A stretch of 64,000 bases of DNA from Prorocentrum cordatum (GCA_963575745.1 CAUYUJ010013880.1:112001-176000); one strand, 5' to 3'. Shown: positions 52,946-63,660, counted from the stretch's first letter. Notes: generated by a model not told the origin, from the sequence alone. Program-made: numbers and translations.

Positions 52946-53566
52946 ATGGCCGCTGGCCCCCCCGCCGGCGGAGGCTGCCTCGAGCAGTGCTGCGGCGTTG
53001 GTGCCGCCGACGCCTCTGCTGGCAAGTCTAGTGCGCACCCCGCCCCGCAGGAGGTGAAGACTTTGGAGTTCTTCATCGGTGACCGTACGCGCTGGCGAAG
53101 GAAACACAAGAAAAAGGAGGATTCCGCAGATTCTTTAAATGCAGGTTTGGCTGAGTCTCCATCTGAGGATCGCCCTTCAGTTGATTCATATCTGCGCACT
53201 CGTTCGGTTGAGCCTCCATCTAAGGTTCGCCCTTCTTCTCAAGATCCTTCTTCACGTACTTGTTTGGCTGCACCTCCATTTGAGGTTCGTCCTTTTTTGG
53301 CAGATCCTTCTTCATGTACTTGTTTGGCTGAGCCTCCATTTGAGGTTCGCCCTTCAATTGAAAGTTTGGCTGAGCCTCCATATGGGGCTCGCTCAGAATC
53401 TGTCTTCTCGTGCTTTGAGGCCGTTTCTGCCATCGATGCTCTACCAAATTTGGAACGTTCAGTTGCCGATCATGTTCTTGAGCTGCCTCCTTCGGTTGAG
53501 GCGCACACGGACGAGTCGGTAACGCACGCTCTTGGATATCAGGTGACGTCAGCGGTGGAATTTTGA
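52946..53566 (+). CDS. Open frame with degenerate 19-20 residue repeats, unknown
   Basis: 206 codons. After a linker (VKTLEFFIGDRTRWRRKHKK) comes a tandem peptide repeat: LAESPSEDRPS, VEPPSKVRPSSQDPSSRTC, LAAPPFEVRPFLADPSSCTC, LAEPPFEVRPSIES, LAEPPYGARSES (DNA about 53146-53400, unit about 60 bp). The non-repeat C-terminus (FEAVSAIDALPNLERSVADH then VLELPPSVEA) ends at 53566. The frame just downstream (53563-53979) continues with similar composition (VAPAKRAASPLVLAGASS) until a GT repeat. No family is recognised. It could be a real but spliced gene or a frame-preserving minisatellite. Confidence 0.35.
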   Translation: MAAGPPAGGGCLEQCCGVGAADASAGKSSAHPAPQEVKTLEFFIGDRTRWRRKHKKKEDSADSLNAGLAESPSEDRPSVDSYLRTRSVEPPSKVRPSSQDPSSRTCLAAPPFEVRPFLADPSSCTCLAEPPFEVRPSIESLAEPPYGARSESVFSCFEAVSAIDALPNLERSVADHVLELPPSVEAHTDESVTHALGYQVTSAVEF

Positions 53567-53902
53567 TCGTGCCTCCATCGATTGATGATGGCCCGCCTCC
53601 TTGGCAGCCGCCTCCCACTGTGGAGGCCGGCCCGGCGGAATCTCAGGATGTCTCCATCGACCCTGTCGCGTCGACAGGTCTTGCACCCTCGGGCACGAAA
53701 CCGTCTGAGGGTCCAATTTTGGACACGGGCGCGAGGACGCTCTCTGACTCGGAATGTGAGCTGCTTAGCCGTTTTTTTTCTGACGGCGCTAAGGTGCTCG
53801 CCGTGCTACGGGCTAAGCCGTGGCTGGTGGCCCCCGCGAAGCGCGCTGCTTCCCCGCTTGTCCTGGCAGGAGCTTCCTCGCTCATGCTGGTCGTATCGGC
53901 CT

Positions 53903-53906
<4 letters not shown>

Positions 53907-53950
<44 letters not shown>
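53907..53950. repeat. (GT)n microsatellite
   Basis: About 22 TG units. Confidence 0.97.
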
Positions 53951-53952
<2 letters not shown>

Positions 53953-54539
53953 ACCTGCAGCGGTTTCGGGTTGGCGTAGGCCGCGTGGGCCCGCTTTCAT
54001 TTATACTCCTTTATTTTCCTGCTTGTTAGTCCCCTCGGGAGCCTAGCCTTGCAGCGGTCCACAGCAAACGAACATTCTTCGTTCCCCTAGAAGTGGGTGC
54101 GGAAAACAGGGGTACGATATGCCCAGCAAGCCACCATGACCCACACCAGCGGCGGCCGCTGTTTGGCGGGCAACCTTGTACCTCAAACGGACAACGCCCG
54201 CGGCGGCGCGGCACCGACAGTGAGTCCAGCTCACAATGGGCAACAACTGCTGCTGGCCTTCCTTTCCACTCTTTCCTTATGCATTTTTCGATCGTGCCGA
54301 CCAGAGACCTTTTTTGTGTGTGTGTGTGTGGTGGGGGGGGGGGGGGGAAGGCGGGCGGAAGGAGGGAGGGCTGGGGGACCGAGGGCCGAGGATCGAGGTT
54401 CTCGCGCGTCCAGCCTTTCTCTTGGGGCTCCGGGGGGCGTACTCGCCGCCTCGGCTGGATTTCCGCCTCGGATCTCTGGTCCGACGGCGCCCCAGGACAA
54501 GAGAGGGGAGAGAGGAGGGACGGAGGCGGGAATGGGAAA

Positions 54540-54835
54540 CGCAGGAGGAGGAGGAGGAGGAGGAGGAGGAGGGAGGAGGGAGGAGGGAGGAGAGGAGGAG
54601 GAGGAGGAGGGAGGAGGAGGAGGAGGAGGAGGAAGAGGAGGAGGAGGAGGAGGAGGAGAGGAGGAGGAGGAGGAGGAGGAGGAGGAGGAGGAGGAGGACC
54701 GAGGAGGGACGAGCGAGGGAGGTGGGAGGGAGGAGAATGGAAGGAGGTGGTGAAGGAGGGAAAAGAGGGAGGAGGGGGAGGAGGGAGGAGGAGGAGGAGG
54801 AGGAGGAGGAGGAGGAGGAGGAGCAGGAGGAGAAC
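54540..54835. repeat. (GGA)n microsatellite
   Basis: GGA and GGGA units interrupted at 54700-54770; followed at 54868-54902 by a CTC run in the opposite purine/pyrimidine orientation, giving a potential purine-pyrimidine hairpin. Confidence 0.95.
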
Positions 54836-55189
54836 GCTGCTGCTCTTTCCCCCCACCCCCCGCTCTTCTCCTCCTCTTCCTCCTCCTCCTCCTCCTCCTC
54901 CGTTCAAGACTTTCAAGACTAAGCAAGGATGATCATGCGGCGCCGCAGGCAATTCAATTGCACAACCTGCCGTAGGAGTGGCTCCCAAGGGCGGGACAAA
55001 CAGAGAGACACGGTACCACGCTGGCTGCTTTGCAAAGCAACTCCTCCTCCTCCTCCTCCTCCTCCTCAAGCAAATCCATCTCCATGGAAGACTATGTTCG
55101 GTAAGTTACTGGCAGTCTCAGCCTGGCAGCAACTCCTGTCCTCGAGGATCGGACTCGAGGAGGCTTGGGGGGGGGAAGGGCGAGGGGAG

Positions 55190-55335
55190 GCAAGGAGAGG
55201 GGGCAAGGAGGACGGAAGGACCGAGGTGGTCCCTGGAGGGGGCAAGGGGCAAGGTGGGGGGCAAGGAGGAGGTGGTCCCTGGAGGAGGGAGGCAAGGAGG
55301 GGGCAAGGGGCGAGGTGGCCCCTGGAGGGAGGCCG
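55190..55335. repeat. About 50-bp GGTGGTCCCTGGAGG tandem repeat
   Basis: Three degenerate units with GAGGTGGTCCCTGGAGGG and GGCAAGGGGCAAGGTGG. Confidence 0.75.
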
Positions 55336-55499
55336 CGGAGGAGCCCGCGGCGCTCGCTTTGCCTTCCCGGGGCGCGGGCGGGCCCCCTATCAGCTGGACG
55401 GACGGCCACCCAGGAGGCAAAGCTCCCCGCAGAGGGAGCCACAATCAAGTGGGCAGATCGCTGCCCTCGGTAGCACCTCTCGAGATGACTCGAACGATA

Positions 55500-56570
55500 C
55501 GAATAGTTTCGCGGACCTAGCTCGAGTAGCAGACCGAGTTCAGACCTCTGGATGCAACAGACGAACGCGCCTGATTATTCTGCATCTGCTTCTGTGCGTA
55601 TCAGCTCTGTAGCCTCCCTAGAGCTCGAGTTAAGTACAGAAAACCGACAGTCCCTGTCGAGCGGGCACAGTGACACGGCACGCACATGAACAAACGAGCA
55701 CTGTATGTTCTCCTCGGAGGCGCGCGTCCGGCCCAAACATATAGCATACCCGTCTTGTAGCAGATCGTTTCCCGAGCGGTGTGGCCGGAAAGCGCCCGCC
55801 ACGACGCATATGCCAGAAGATCTCTCGGTGCGCGCATCGCCCCCAGGGGGGCGACGCACATGTAGTATAAGTATGTTAGGGTGACGCCGGTGAAAGGCGT
55901 GGTCTGGCCACCTCCTTCGAGCACTAGCTTAGCAAGGTTGGGCGGCAACGCTTGACATGGACAAGGGCGTCTGGACCAACCACTGTTGAAGCACATTTAG
56001 CATCTCATGGGGCAGCAGGCCTCCTAGGTCTCACGGATCTCACACACATCTATATCGGCTTTGGCCTTTCCTGGAGGATAGAGTCGGCTCCAACCACGAA
56101 GTTCTGCTATTATGCACACGCTCTCGAGAACAGGTCGACCGGATTATTAGGGAGCCCATTAGCTCGCGAACCACGTCCTGCCAAATGGTATGTGAGGGAA
56201 TTACCCATAACATGGGCTCGGTGAACCTCATCCCGAGCTGTGCTTTCATTTCGGAGACAAAACACCTTGTGAGGACATGGGGTTCTGGACCACTACCTAG
56301 AAGCTTCGCTGCTAGTTTCCGATACTGTGAATATGTATCCTTTCCTGGCATGGCCCTCACCGACCGTGCTGAACATGAACCTAGAGCACTGCAATCACAC
56401 ATATACGAACTGCTGGAAGCCTGGGTTGACCTGAGACTAGCTGTAGACCCTACAGCTTGCTTGCAGCCCCTGAGGTCTGGGGCAACGCGGCGGGCAAACC
56501 CACCATACCACCCTCAAATGCCTGCACTCCTCCTCCCCCTCCTCCTTGAAATCCCTCTCTTTCCCTTTTC
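55500..56570. other. Non-repetitive stretch, no recognised gene
   Basis: Balanced composition and few repeats. Open pieces such as plus-strand 56185-56500 (VNLIPSCAFISETKHLVRTW) and minus-strand 55859-55575 look possible but have no recognisable domain and conflict with each other. Confidence 0.3.
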
Positions 56571-56685
56571 TTCCTCGTCCTCCTCCTCCTCGTTCCTTCT
56601 TTATCGCTGTCCTTCTCCTCCTCGCTCCTTCCACGTGGCTCTTCCCTCCTCCTCCTCCTCCTCCTCCTCCTCCTCCTCCTTCATC
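56570..56685. repeat. (CTC)n microsatellite
   Basis: CTC tracts at 56576-56592 and 56646-56680. Confidence 0.9.
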
Positions 56686-57537
56686 AATGATTACGAAGGA
56701 GAAGGGGGAATGAATCATCATCATTCACCCTCCCTACTTCATCCTCCCTCCCTGCCCCCCCTTCCCTCCCACTCCCTGCTGGGTCACCGCTCCCGCCCCT
56801 CCCGCCGCGTGCCCCCGCCGTCCTCGCAAGTGTGCGGCGCAAGGCATCAACTTGCTGCGCAGCAGCACGTCGGGCATCTGCCGGGACGACCTCGGCGAGG
56901 GGGCGTCTCCCTCGATGGTCCCCAGGGCGCGTGCCAGCGCAAGCGTGTGCCTGTCCACCGAGGCCGCTCGGCACGACGCGGGCGATGACCAGCAGGGGCT
57001 GCGCGCTGTCGGTGGGGCTGAACGGGGTAAGCGCATTGGGCTGACACGCGTCCCGAGAATCATCGACTCCCGCCCCCCCTCACAACATTATAGAGCCGGC
57101 GGTTGCGAATCATGTTGTGGGTGCGCCAGCCACAATCACGAACAGCACCAGACATGCGTCGTGCACCAACAGCTGGAAGTCATAATTGGCGCCTCACTGT
57201 TTTAGAAAAGGAAGAGCCAACCCGGATGCCTATTCACTTCGGCAGTGAGCGGGGGGGGACTGTTTCTCAGAAGGCCGGAGGCCTGCTGAGCTTTCAAAGA
57301 AGGCCCGCGCCCTTTGCCTCCTCGAGGAGGCAGGGCCTCCGGGGGGTTCGGGGGGCATCTGCCCGCATTGGGCCCTCTTTTTCCCAACCCTCCTGCGTTG
57401 GGTTCTCGTTTTGAGTCGAGCGCTGGGGTCACGTCTTCCTTACTCCGCGTCCCTCCTCCTCATTCCCTCCTGCCTCTCACCTCGCCCTCGTGCCTCCCAC
57501 CTGCCTGCCGGCCTGCCTCCTACCTCGCCGTCCTAAG
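56686..57537. other. Mixed region, no secure gene
   Basis: A plus frame (CAAQGINLLRSSTSGICRDD then LGEGASPSMVPRARASASVC) from about 56835 looks mildly coding, but the minus strand is equally open. TTCTCAGAAGGCCGG near 57268 belongs to the foldback-arm family. Confidence 0.3.
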
Positions 57538-57955
57538 TGACCTCGCCATCCCTGGGGGGGCTGCCGTCTGCGAAACTGACGCCATTTTCGAGGGCTGCTG
57601 GGGGGTCCACTTGAATCACGTCGCACGAAGATTCAGACTCGACCTCGCCATCCCTGGGGGGCTGCGAACTGCGAATCTGTCGACACTTTTGTGGGCAGCC
57701 AGGAAGTCCACATGAGTGACGTCGTACGCAAATTCCAAACCGATCTCGCCATCCCACAAGGGGGGCTGCGAACTGCGAGTCAGGTGTCCACCTTCGAGGG
57801 CTGCTTGAAGGACCAGCGGAGTGACGTTCTACGCAGACTCAGAAAAAAAAACCTCACCATCCCTGCGGGGCTGCGAACTGCGAGTCTGTCGACACTTTCG
57901 AAGGCTGCCGGGGGGTTCAAAGGAGTGACGTCTTCCGCACATTCAAATTCGATGT
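57538..57955 (+). repeat. 102-bp tandem array, first block (4 units)
   Basis: Units of 101-109 bp start CCTCGCCATCCCTGGGG, then GCTGCGAACTGCGAGTCTGT, CGACACTTTCGAGGGCTGC, a GGGGTCCA segment and GAGTGACGTCCTACGCAGAT. The same units resume at 59314. Confidence 0.9.
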
Positions 57956-58003
57956 GGTTCTTCGTGCTTTGAAAACAAAGCTCCATGTTGTATTTTTGGG
58001 CTC

Positions 58004-58270
58004 TTGACGCGCCGAAGACGCTCAAGCGTTGCTACATTGTTTTAGCGCTTGTTTTACCACATTTCCTTGAACGTGTTCAGCTCCGTCGCTGTGGATCTTA
58101 ATGCCTTCCCGCATGCTTAGCTGTCGTGTCCAAGGCCGTTCAAGCATTGCCGACGCGCTGAAGACGCTCAAACATTGCTACATTGTTGTAGCGCTTGTTT
58201 TGCCACATTTTTTTAAACGTGTTCAGCTCCGTCGCTGTGGAGCTTAATGCCTTCCCGCATGCTTAGCTTG
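58004..58270 (+). repeat. Tandem duplication, about 145-bp unit
   Basis: Two copies with GAAGACGCTCAAGCGTTGCT, GTGTTCAGCTCCGTCGCTGT and TAATGCCTTCCCGCATGCTT. Confidence 0.9.
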
Positions 58271-58713
58271 GACGCCCGAGTTATCCGGGGTAACTCGGGT
58301 CCGGGGTAACTCGGGCTTGGATTCCCGAAAAAGGAACCCGAGTTAGCCCTGACCCGAGTTACCCCTGATGATGTGGGGCCCTGGACGCCCGAGTTACCCG
58401 GGGGAACTCGGGTCCGGGGTAACTCGGGCTTGGATTCCCGAAAAAGGAACCCGAGTTAGCCCTGACCCGAGTTACCCCTGATGATGTGGGGGCTCTGGAC
58501 GCCCGAGTTACCCGGGGGAACTCGGGTCCGGGGTAACTCGGGCTTGGATGCCCGAAAAAGGAACCCGAGTTAGCCCTGACCCGAGTTACCCCTGATGATG
58601 TGGGGCTCTGGACGCCCGAGTTACCCGGGGGAACTCGGGTCCGGGGTAACTCGGGCTTGGATTCCCGAAAAAGGAACCCGAGTTAGCCCTGACCCGAGTT
58701 ACCCCTGATGATT
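58270..58713 (+). repeat. 113-bp tandem array, 4 units, strongly self-complementary
   Basis: Units begin at about 58270, 58383, 58497 and 58610. Each contains CGCCCGAGTTACCCGGGGGA, ACTCGGGTCCGGGGTAACTC, GGAACCCGAGTTAGCCC and TGACCCGAGTTACCCCTGAT. CCCGAGTTACC and its complement GGTAACTCGGG occur within every unit, so each can fold into a hairpin. The window start has a related CCCGAGTCGTCCCGAGTTGC. Confidence 0.95.
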
Positions 58714-58779
58714 CGGGGCTCCGATTCGCTGTCGTGCCCACGGCCGTTCCCTGTCCTCGGTGCCGCCGCCGCTCCCGCC

Positions 58780-59085
58780 TTCCCCGGTTCCCGCCGCCCT
58801 CCCGTCCCCCACGGCCGCGCGCGCAGAGGCCATGGCCAACGACGTCCGGACAACGCCCTGACGCTGGCTTGGCACCCGCGCGGAACAGGCCCAGGGACCG
58901 CGCGAACAGCCAGAAGCGACGACCGCCCAGGGACCGCGCTTTCCCTGTTGCCGCCGCCCTCCGTCCCTCCCGCCACGCGCGCAGAGGCCAGGGCCAGCAA
59001 CGTCCGGACAACGCCCTGACGCAGGCTTAGCACCGGCGCGGAGCAGGCCCAGAGACCCCGCGAACAGCCAGAAGCGACGACGGCT
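58780..59085 (+). repeat. Tandem duplication, about 155-bp unit
   Basis: Two copies with CGCGCGCAGAGGCCA, ACGTCCGGACAACGCCCTGA, CGCGGAGCAGGCCCAG and CGAACAGCCAGAAGCGACGA. Confidence 0.9.
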
Positions 59086-59313
59086 GAATCTAACAAAACG
59101 GTTATCGTACAAACGTAGGGAGCACGCGACTCAATGAAAAGGAGCTGAGGACGTGGTAGAAGGCAACGTGAAACAGCGCAGCTGGTGAATATGAAAACGA
59201 TGAAACAAACCGAGCCCAAAAGGCACAAAAACACGAATCGTTTTATAGCGGTTCCAGTTGTCAACGCGCCGAATTAAAGACGAGGGGAAAAAACAACCCA
59301 CGGCATCTTTAAA

Positions 59314-59888
59314 GCCTCGCCATCCCTCGGGAGTTGCGAACCGCGGGGTTTTCGACATCTTCCGGGGCTGTCGGGGGGTCCACAGGAGCGACGTCCTACG
59401 CAGATTCCAAGTCGACCTCGCCATCCCAGGGGGGACTGCGAACTGCGAGTCTGTCGCCGCCACTTCCAAGGCTGCTGGGGGTCCAGCGGAGTGACGTCCT
59501 ACGAGAGTCACACAAGGCCTGACCATCCCTGCGGGGCTGCGAACTGCGAGTCGTTCGACGCGCTCGAAAGCTGCTTGGGGGGTCCAGCAGAATGACGTCA
59601 TATGCAGGTTCAGATTCGACCTCGCCATCCCTGGTGGGCTGCGATCCGCGAAACGGTCGCCGCTCTCGAGGGCTGCAACGGGGTCCAGCAAAGAGGCGTC
59701 CTACGCACACTTGGGTTCAACCTCGCCGTCCCTGTGGGGGGGGGCTGCGATCCGCGAAACTGTCGCCACTTCCGAGGGTTGCTGGGGGGTCCAGTACAGT
59801 GGATGTCAGGCGCATATTTTCAAATTAAATCTCGCCAGCCCTGGGGGGCTGCGATCTGCGGAATTGAATACTTTCGAAAACTGCTGGG
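59314..59888 (+). repeat. 102-bp tandem array, second block (5-6 units)
   Basis: Same unit as 57538-57955, with unit starts at about 59314, 59415, 59518, 59620, 59721 and a partial unit at 59830. Units are 8-20 percent diverged, so the array is older than the 113-bp array between the two blocks. Confidence 0.9.
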
Positions 59889-59895
59889 CGGGCAA

Positions 59896-60540
59896 TTTGA
59901 CTGCTGACCCCAACCAGGCCTCGACAGGGGCGTTCGTCAACGAAGCCGGTGACGGGGTCGCCCACGTGACCGTCAACCCGGATGAGGACGAGGTGGGGGC
60001 AGTAAAGGCCGAGCAACGTGCGGCGTACATGCAGTGCCTGCCGCACGGCGTGTGGGCGCGCACGGACAGATGCGAGGCCGGCCCCTGCGGCAAAAAGTTA
60101 GCGAAACTCGATCACAGCATCGACGTCGCGAGCGCGGTGCGCCTCGTCTTCATCGAGCCGCGAAGTTCAAGCCCGTTCGACTTCCGCAAGCATAAGGTCT
60201 CGCGCGCAAGCCTTGTTATCTCCCATGCCGAGGTCCCCCTCCAAAGCCTGCCAAGGGCCGGGCCATGCCCCCCGGAGTCATTGTCGACGCCGGGCTCAAG
60301 GACGAAGAGGAAACGGGCGACCTCTGGCTGCATCTCTACGTGATGCTCTCCAAGGCGACAGCGGTGGACAATCTGCAGATGATGCGAGATCCTGGACACC
60401 GGCCTTGATTTCGTTGCCCGCGGGCTGCCAGAAGACCTGGCGGCGAACCTGCGGGCGTTCAGCTCCCGCGCTGAAGCGTGCAGCAAAGAGGCGGAGAAAC
60501 TGGCGGGCGAGCTGGGCCCCGATTGCATCTTGGACTAACT
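59896..60540 (+). pseudogene. PIF1-like helicase C-terminal remnant
   Basis: First frame: VVxxxx-type lead-in, SAVRLVFIEPRSSSPFDFRK then HKVSRASLVISHAEVPLQSL. A shift near 60255 gives ACQG followed in the next frame by MPPGVIVDAGLKDEEETGDL and WLHLYVMLSKATAVDNLQMM. A second shift near 60400 gives LDFVARGLPEDLAANLRAFS, ending LGPDCILD and TAA at 60537. The ACQG...VIVDAG...LYVMLSKAT pattern is the QGxT...LYVxLSRxT ending of superfamily 1 PIF1/UvrD C-terminal domains. The Walker motifs are absent. At least two frameshifts make it non-functional; a mobile-element helicase is a likely origin. It follows the 102-bp array directly. Confidence 0.55.
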
Positions 60541-61550
60541 CTAAAAACCTGATCTTGTGGAACGCCGGAACGATATTGGGCGGGGCGCGCTGCATGTGCA
60601 GCGTGCCGCTGGGAAGAGAACGCCACCCTTACTTCTCATCCCGCCTCGTTCGCTGTCGTCTTCTTCCCCCTTCCGCCGTCTCCCTCCTGCTGCCGCGCTG
60701 ACTTTTCGGCCCCTCTCGTGTCCTTCGCCTCCCCCGCGTTCCCCCCCTCATTTCCTCTTCGAGCCTGGGGCCTCGGTCCTCGTCCTTCTGCTGCTGGCCA
60801 GTAAGTCGTTCAACGCGCGCGCTCCCCATGTAGTTTGCGCAGCAGATGCCGGCGCCTGCTTTGTCGTTGTCCAAGCAAGTTTGGGCCAACTCCTCTTGTC
60901 ACCTGATGCGAATGGATTGGGAACGTCACAAGGTATTTGTTTGTATGTGTGTGCGTGTGTGGGGCCTCCGCGGAGGCCTCCAGACGGCCTCTGGGGACCT
61001 CTTAGGGTCAGGCGCGGGCGCGACAGCGAATCTCGTCACTCCCTACCCATCGGCGGAGATTCCTCGTCCTCGTCGTCGTCGTCGTCGTTGTCGTCGTCCA
61101 TCGTCTCCGCATGTCTCCTCCTCATCCTCCTCCTTCGCGTCCTCGGATATCCTCGGGGTGAGGAGCGGGGCAGGGGGATATAGATGGGGGTAGCGAAGGA
61201 TGGGGGCAGAAATGTGGGGCAGGATTTGGGACAGAGCGTGGATGACTGAGGACAGAAGGGATGAGGACATGGGCAGAGGAAGGAGGGACGACGGGAGGAG
61301 GTGGCGCAGGAGGGTGATTAGGGGGAGGCGAGGGTGTACCTTCGAGGGCGGACGAGGCGGATGAGGATGAGGCTGCGCAGCCAGAGCACGGCAGGGGCGA
61401 AGAATGCCACGCTGCGAGGCAACACCAGGAGGCTGCCGCTCGGAAGCGCCACTGCTCGTCTGCTGCAGGGGGAGGCTCTGACGTGTCTATGTCTTCCAGG
61501 GCCGATCTCCCCCTTCCGTCGCGCGCGCCCTCGAAAACCGACCCCCCGGA
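60541..61550. other. Mixed sequence with a (GTC)n repeat, no gene
   Basis: Pyrimidine-rich from 60640 to 60790; CGTCGTCGTCGTCGTCGTTG at 61065-61100. No coding frame is supported. Confidence 0.45.
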
Positions 61551-61554
61551 CGGC

Positions 61555-61775
61555 CGCCAGGAGGAGGCGGAGGAGGAGGAGGAGGAGGAGGAGGAGGAGG
61601 AGGAGGGAGGAGGAGGAGGAGGAGGAGGATGAGGGGAGGAGGGGAGGGGGAGAGGAGGGAGGGGAGGAGGGGGAGGAGGAGAGGACGAGGAGGAGGAGGA
61701 GGGGAGGGGAGGAGGAGGAGGAGGAGGGGAGGGGAGGAGGAGGAGGAGGAGGAGGAGGAGGGAGGAGGAGGCTGT
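61555..61775. repeat. (GGA)n microsatellite
   Basis: GGA and GGGGAGG units over about 220 bp. Confidence 0.95.
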
Positions 61776-61789
61776 TCGGCCTCCAGGCG

Positions 61790-62450
61790 GCCAAGGTGGC
61801 CTCCCAAGACGGCCTCCAGGACGGCCAGGAAGGCACCGGGCGGCCCACCGTGGCCCAGAAGAGAGGCTCCCAGGACGTCCCCAAGAGGGCTCCAGGAGAC
61901 CTTCCACGAGAGCCCGAGGAGGCATGCACGATTGCTTTGCCTTAGGTTCTGACTGAGTTTGAAGTCCTTGCTTGTTTGGGTTTCCGACCGCTCAAGACGG
62001 CCCAAGAGGCGAGATGTACGACTCGATTCGGGGGGCTCGGGTTTGCCTGACGAGGCCATCAGGAAACTGACGAGACCCGCTCTGAAATTCGACGCGAGCT
62101 CCCGCTGCAGGCATCCCACGAAAACTGGGCCGCCAACATCCAGGGCGGGCTCGTCAAAGCGCGTAGGCGAACCCGAGTTCCCGCGTACTCGAGCCTAACG
62201 TCTCCCCGACAAGAGGCCCCCAAGGGGGCCTCAAAGCGCTCAGTAATGGCACCACGACGCGACGACCCCCAAAAAAGGCTCCCACAAGGGCACCCGAAGG
62301 CGCCGGACCAGCCCAGAGCCCCCCCTAAGACGGCCCACGATGCCCCATGAAACCTCCAAGAGCCCCCATCGAGACCTCCAGGAGCCCTCCAGGAAGCCCC
62401 CAGGAGGCTTCCAGGAGTCCCCCAGCAGGCCCCAAGAGGGCGCCAAGAGG
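61790..62450 (+). repeat. CCCAAGA/CCAGGAGG degenerate block
   Basis: GGCCTCCCAAGACGGCCTCC, GGCTCCCAGGACGTCCCCAA and, from 62340, CCTCCAGGAGCCCTCCAGG words; an AT-richer island at 61936-61995 (GTCCTTGCTTGTTTGGGTTT). Confidence 0.65.
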
Positions 62451-62484
62451 CCTTCGCCTTCTCGTTTTCATTTTCTCCCTCTCT

Positions 62485-62530
62485 TCCTCCTCCTCCTCCT
62501 CCTCCTCTTCCTCCTCCTCCTCCTCCTCGC
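62485..62530. repeat. (CTC)n microsatellite
   Basis: CCTCCTCCTCCTCCTCCTCT run. Confidence 0.95.
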
Positions 62531-62549
62531 GACCGTGCGGACGAAGATG

Positions 62550-62680
62550 AGGCCGAGTTCACGACCCGCCTCAGTTCAGGTCGCTCGTTGAACTGCAGCA
62601 GGGCATGAACTCGACCTCCCCCACTGCCGCGCGGACAAGTACGAGGTCGAGTTCACGACCCGTCCCAGTTCAGACCAGTC
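62550..62680 (+). repeat. Short duplication around GAGTTCACGACCCG
   Basis: GCGGACGAAGATGAGGCCGA, GTTCACGACCCGCCTCAGTT (62535-62580) recurs as GCGGACAAGTACGAGGTCGA, GTTCACGACCCGTCCCAGTT (62630-62672). Confidence 0.75.
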
Positions 62681-62812
62681 GTCTGAGTTGCGCTGCTCCT
62701 GCACTCAGTCTCCTTTTCTGCTGCGCTGTTGCACAGACACAGTGGTGGGGATTGCGGCAGGCAGCTGGATCTTAAATCATATATGTATGTATGCGTATAT
62801 ACGTATGTGTGT

Positions 62813-62880
62813 GCACTCTCTCTCTCTCTCTTTCTCTCCCTCTCGCTCGCACGCTCTTTCTCTCTCCCTCTCGCCCACTG
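62813..62880. repeat. (CT)n microsatellite
   Basis: CTCTCTCTCTCTCT with TTTCTCTCCCTCTCG interruptions. Confidence 0.9.
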
Positions 62881-63265
62881 CACTCACTGCTCTGTCGACT
62901 CAATATCTGTGCATACAGTATGTGCGTACGGCGGCACGCGCGATTATCATCGTTGCCCCTCAGAAGTCAAAGGAATCTCTCGTTGTTTATATCACCCTCT
63001 CCTAGTGCCGCCCGTGACACCGCAGGGCGCACCTGGCCATCGGGAGGCCAGGACATGTCAGCGAGGCACCTGCTGGCAGGTTGGTTTCTTGTCTGATGTG
63101 CCTGCTGCTCTCTTTGTTTCTTTCTTTCTTTATCTCTTTCTCTCTCTCTCTCCCTCTTCATACATATGACAGATCCGCAGCCCTGGCTACACAAATCAAC
63201 CTCCTCCCCCCCCCCCCCAGAAAAACAAACATGATACCGGAGAAAAACACCAATTAATCTTTTTA

Positions 63266-63440
63266 GGGCTATCGGGCGATTGGGCTATAGGGATCTAGGG
63301 CTACAAGGCCATGGGGCTACAGGGCTACAGGGCCTTGCGGCTTTAGGGCCATAGCGCTATAGGGCTGTAGGGCTGTAGGGCTATAGGGCTACAGGGCTAC
63401 AGGGCCATCGGGCTGTAGGGCCATCGGGCTTGTAGGGCGG
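63266..63440 (+). repeat. 8-bp minisatellite GGGCTATA/GGGCTACA
   Basis: About 22 units in strict 8-bp phase with GGGCNNNN structure (GGGCTATC, GGGCGATT, GGGCTATA, GGGCTACA, GGGCTGTA, GGGCCATC). TAGGG occurs at many junctions. Confidence 0.85.
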
Positions 63441-63499
63441 GCTACGCGCGACACGCCGACCGAACGCTCCTGACCGTGCCCGCGCTCCTCCCAGACCCC

Positions 63500-63660
63500 C
63501 GACGTCATGATTTTTTCATGACGCGACCCCCAGAAGTCCGGACCCGTTCCCCAGGACCGGCTTTTCATCCTGAGTCGTTTTTTGACGGTCCTGAGGGCTG
63601 GTAAGGGTCCCCAGAGGCCGAACATAGCGAAAACCTCGCGTCGTGATTTTTTCATGACTC
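63500..63660. repeat. Pair of TCATGATTTTTTCATGA hairpins
   Basis: GTCATGATTTTTTCATGAC at 63503-63521 is a perfect short hairpin; CGTGATTTTTTCATGACTCG recurs at 63640-63659. Between them are further short shared words (GGTCC, CCAGAAGTCC / CCAGAGG). Confidence 0.6.
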
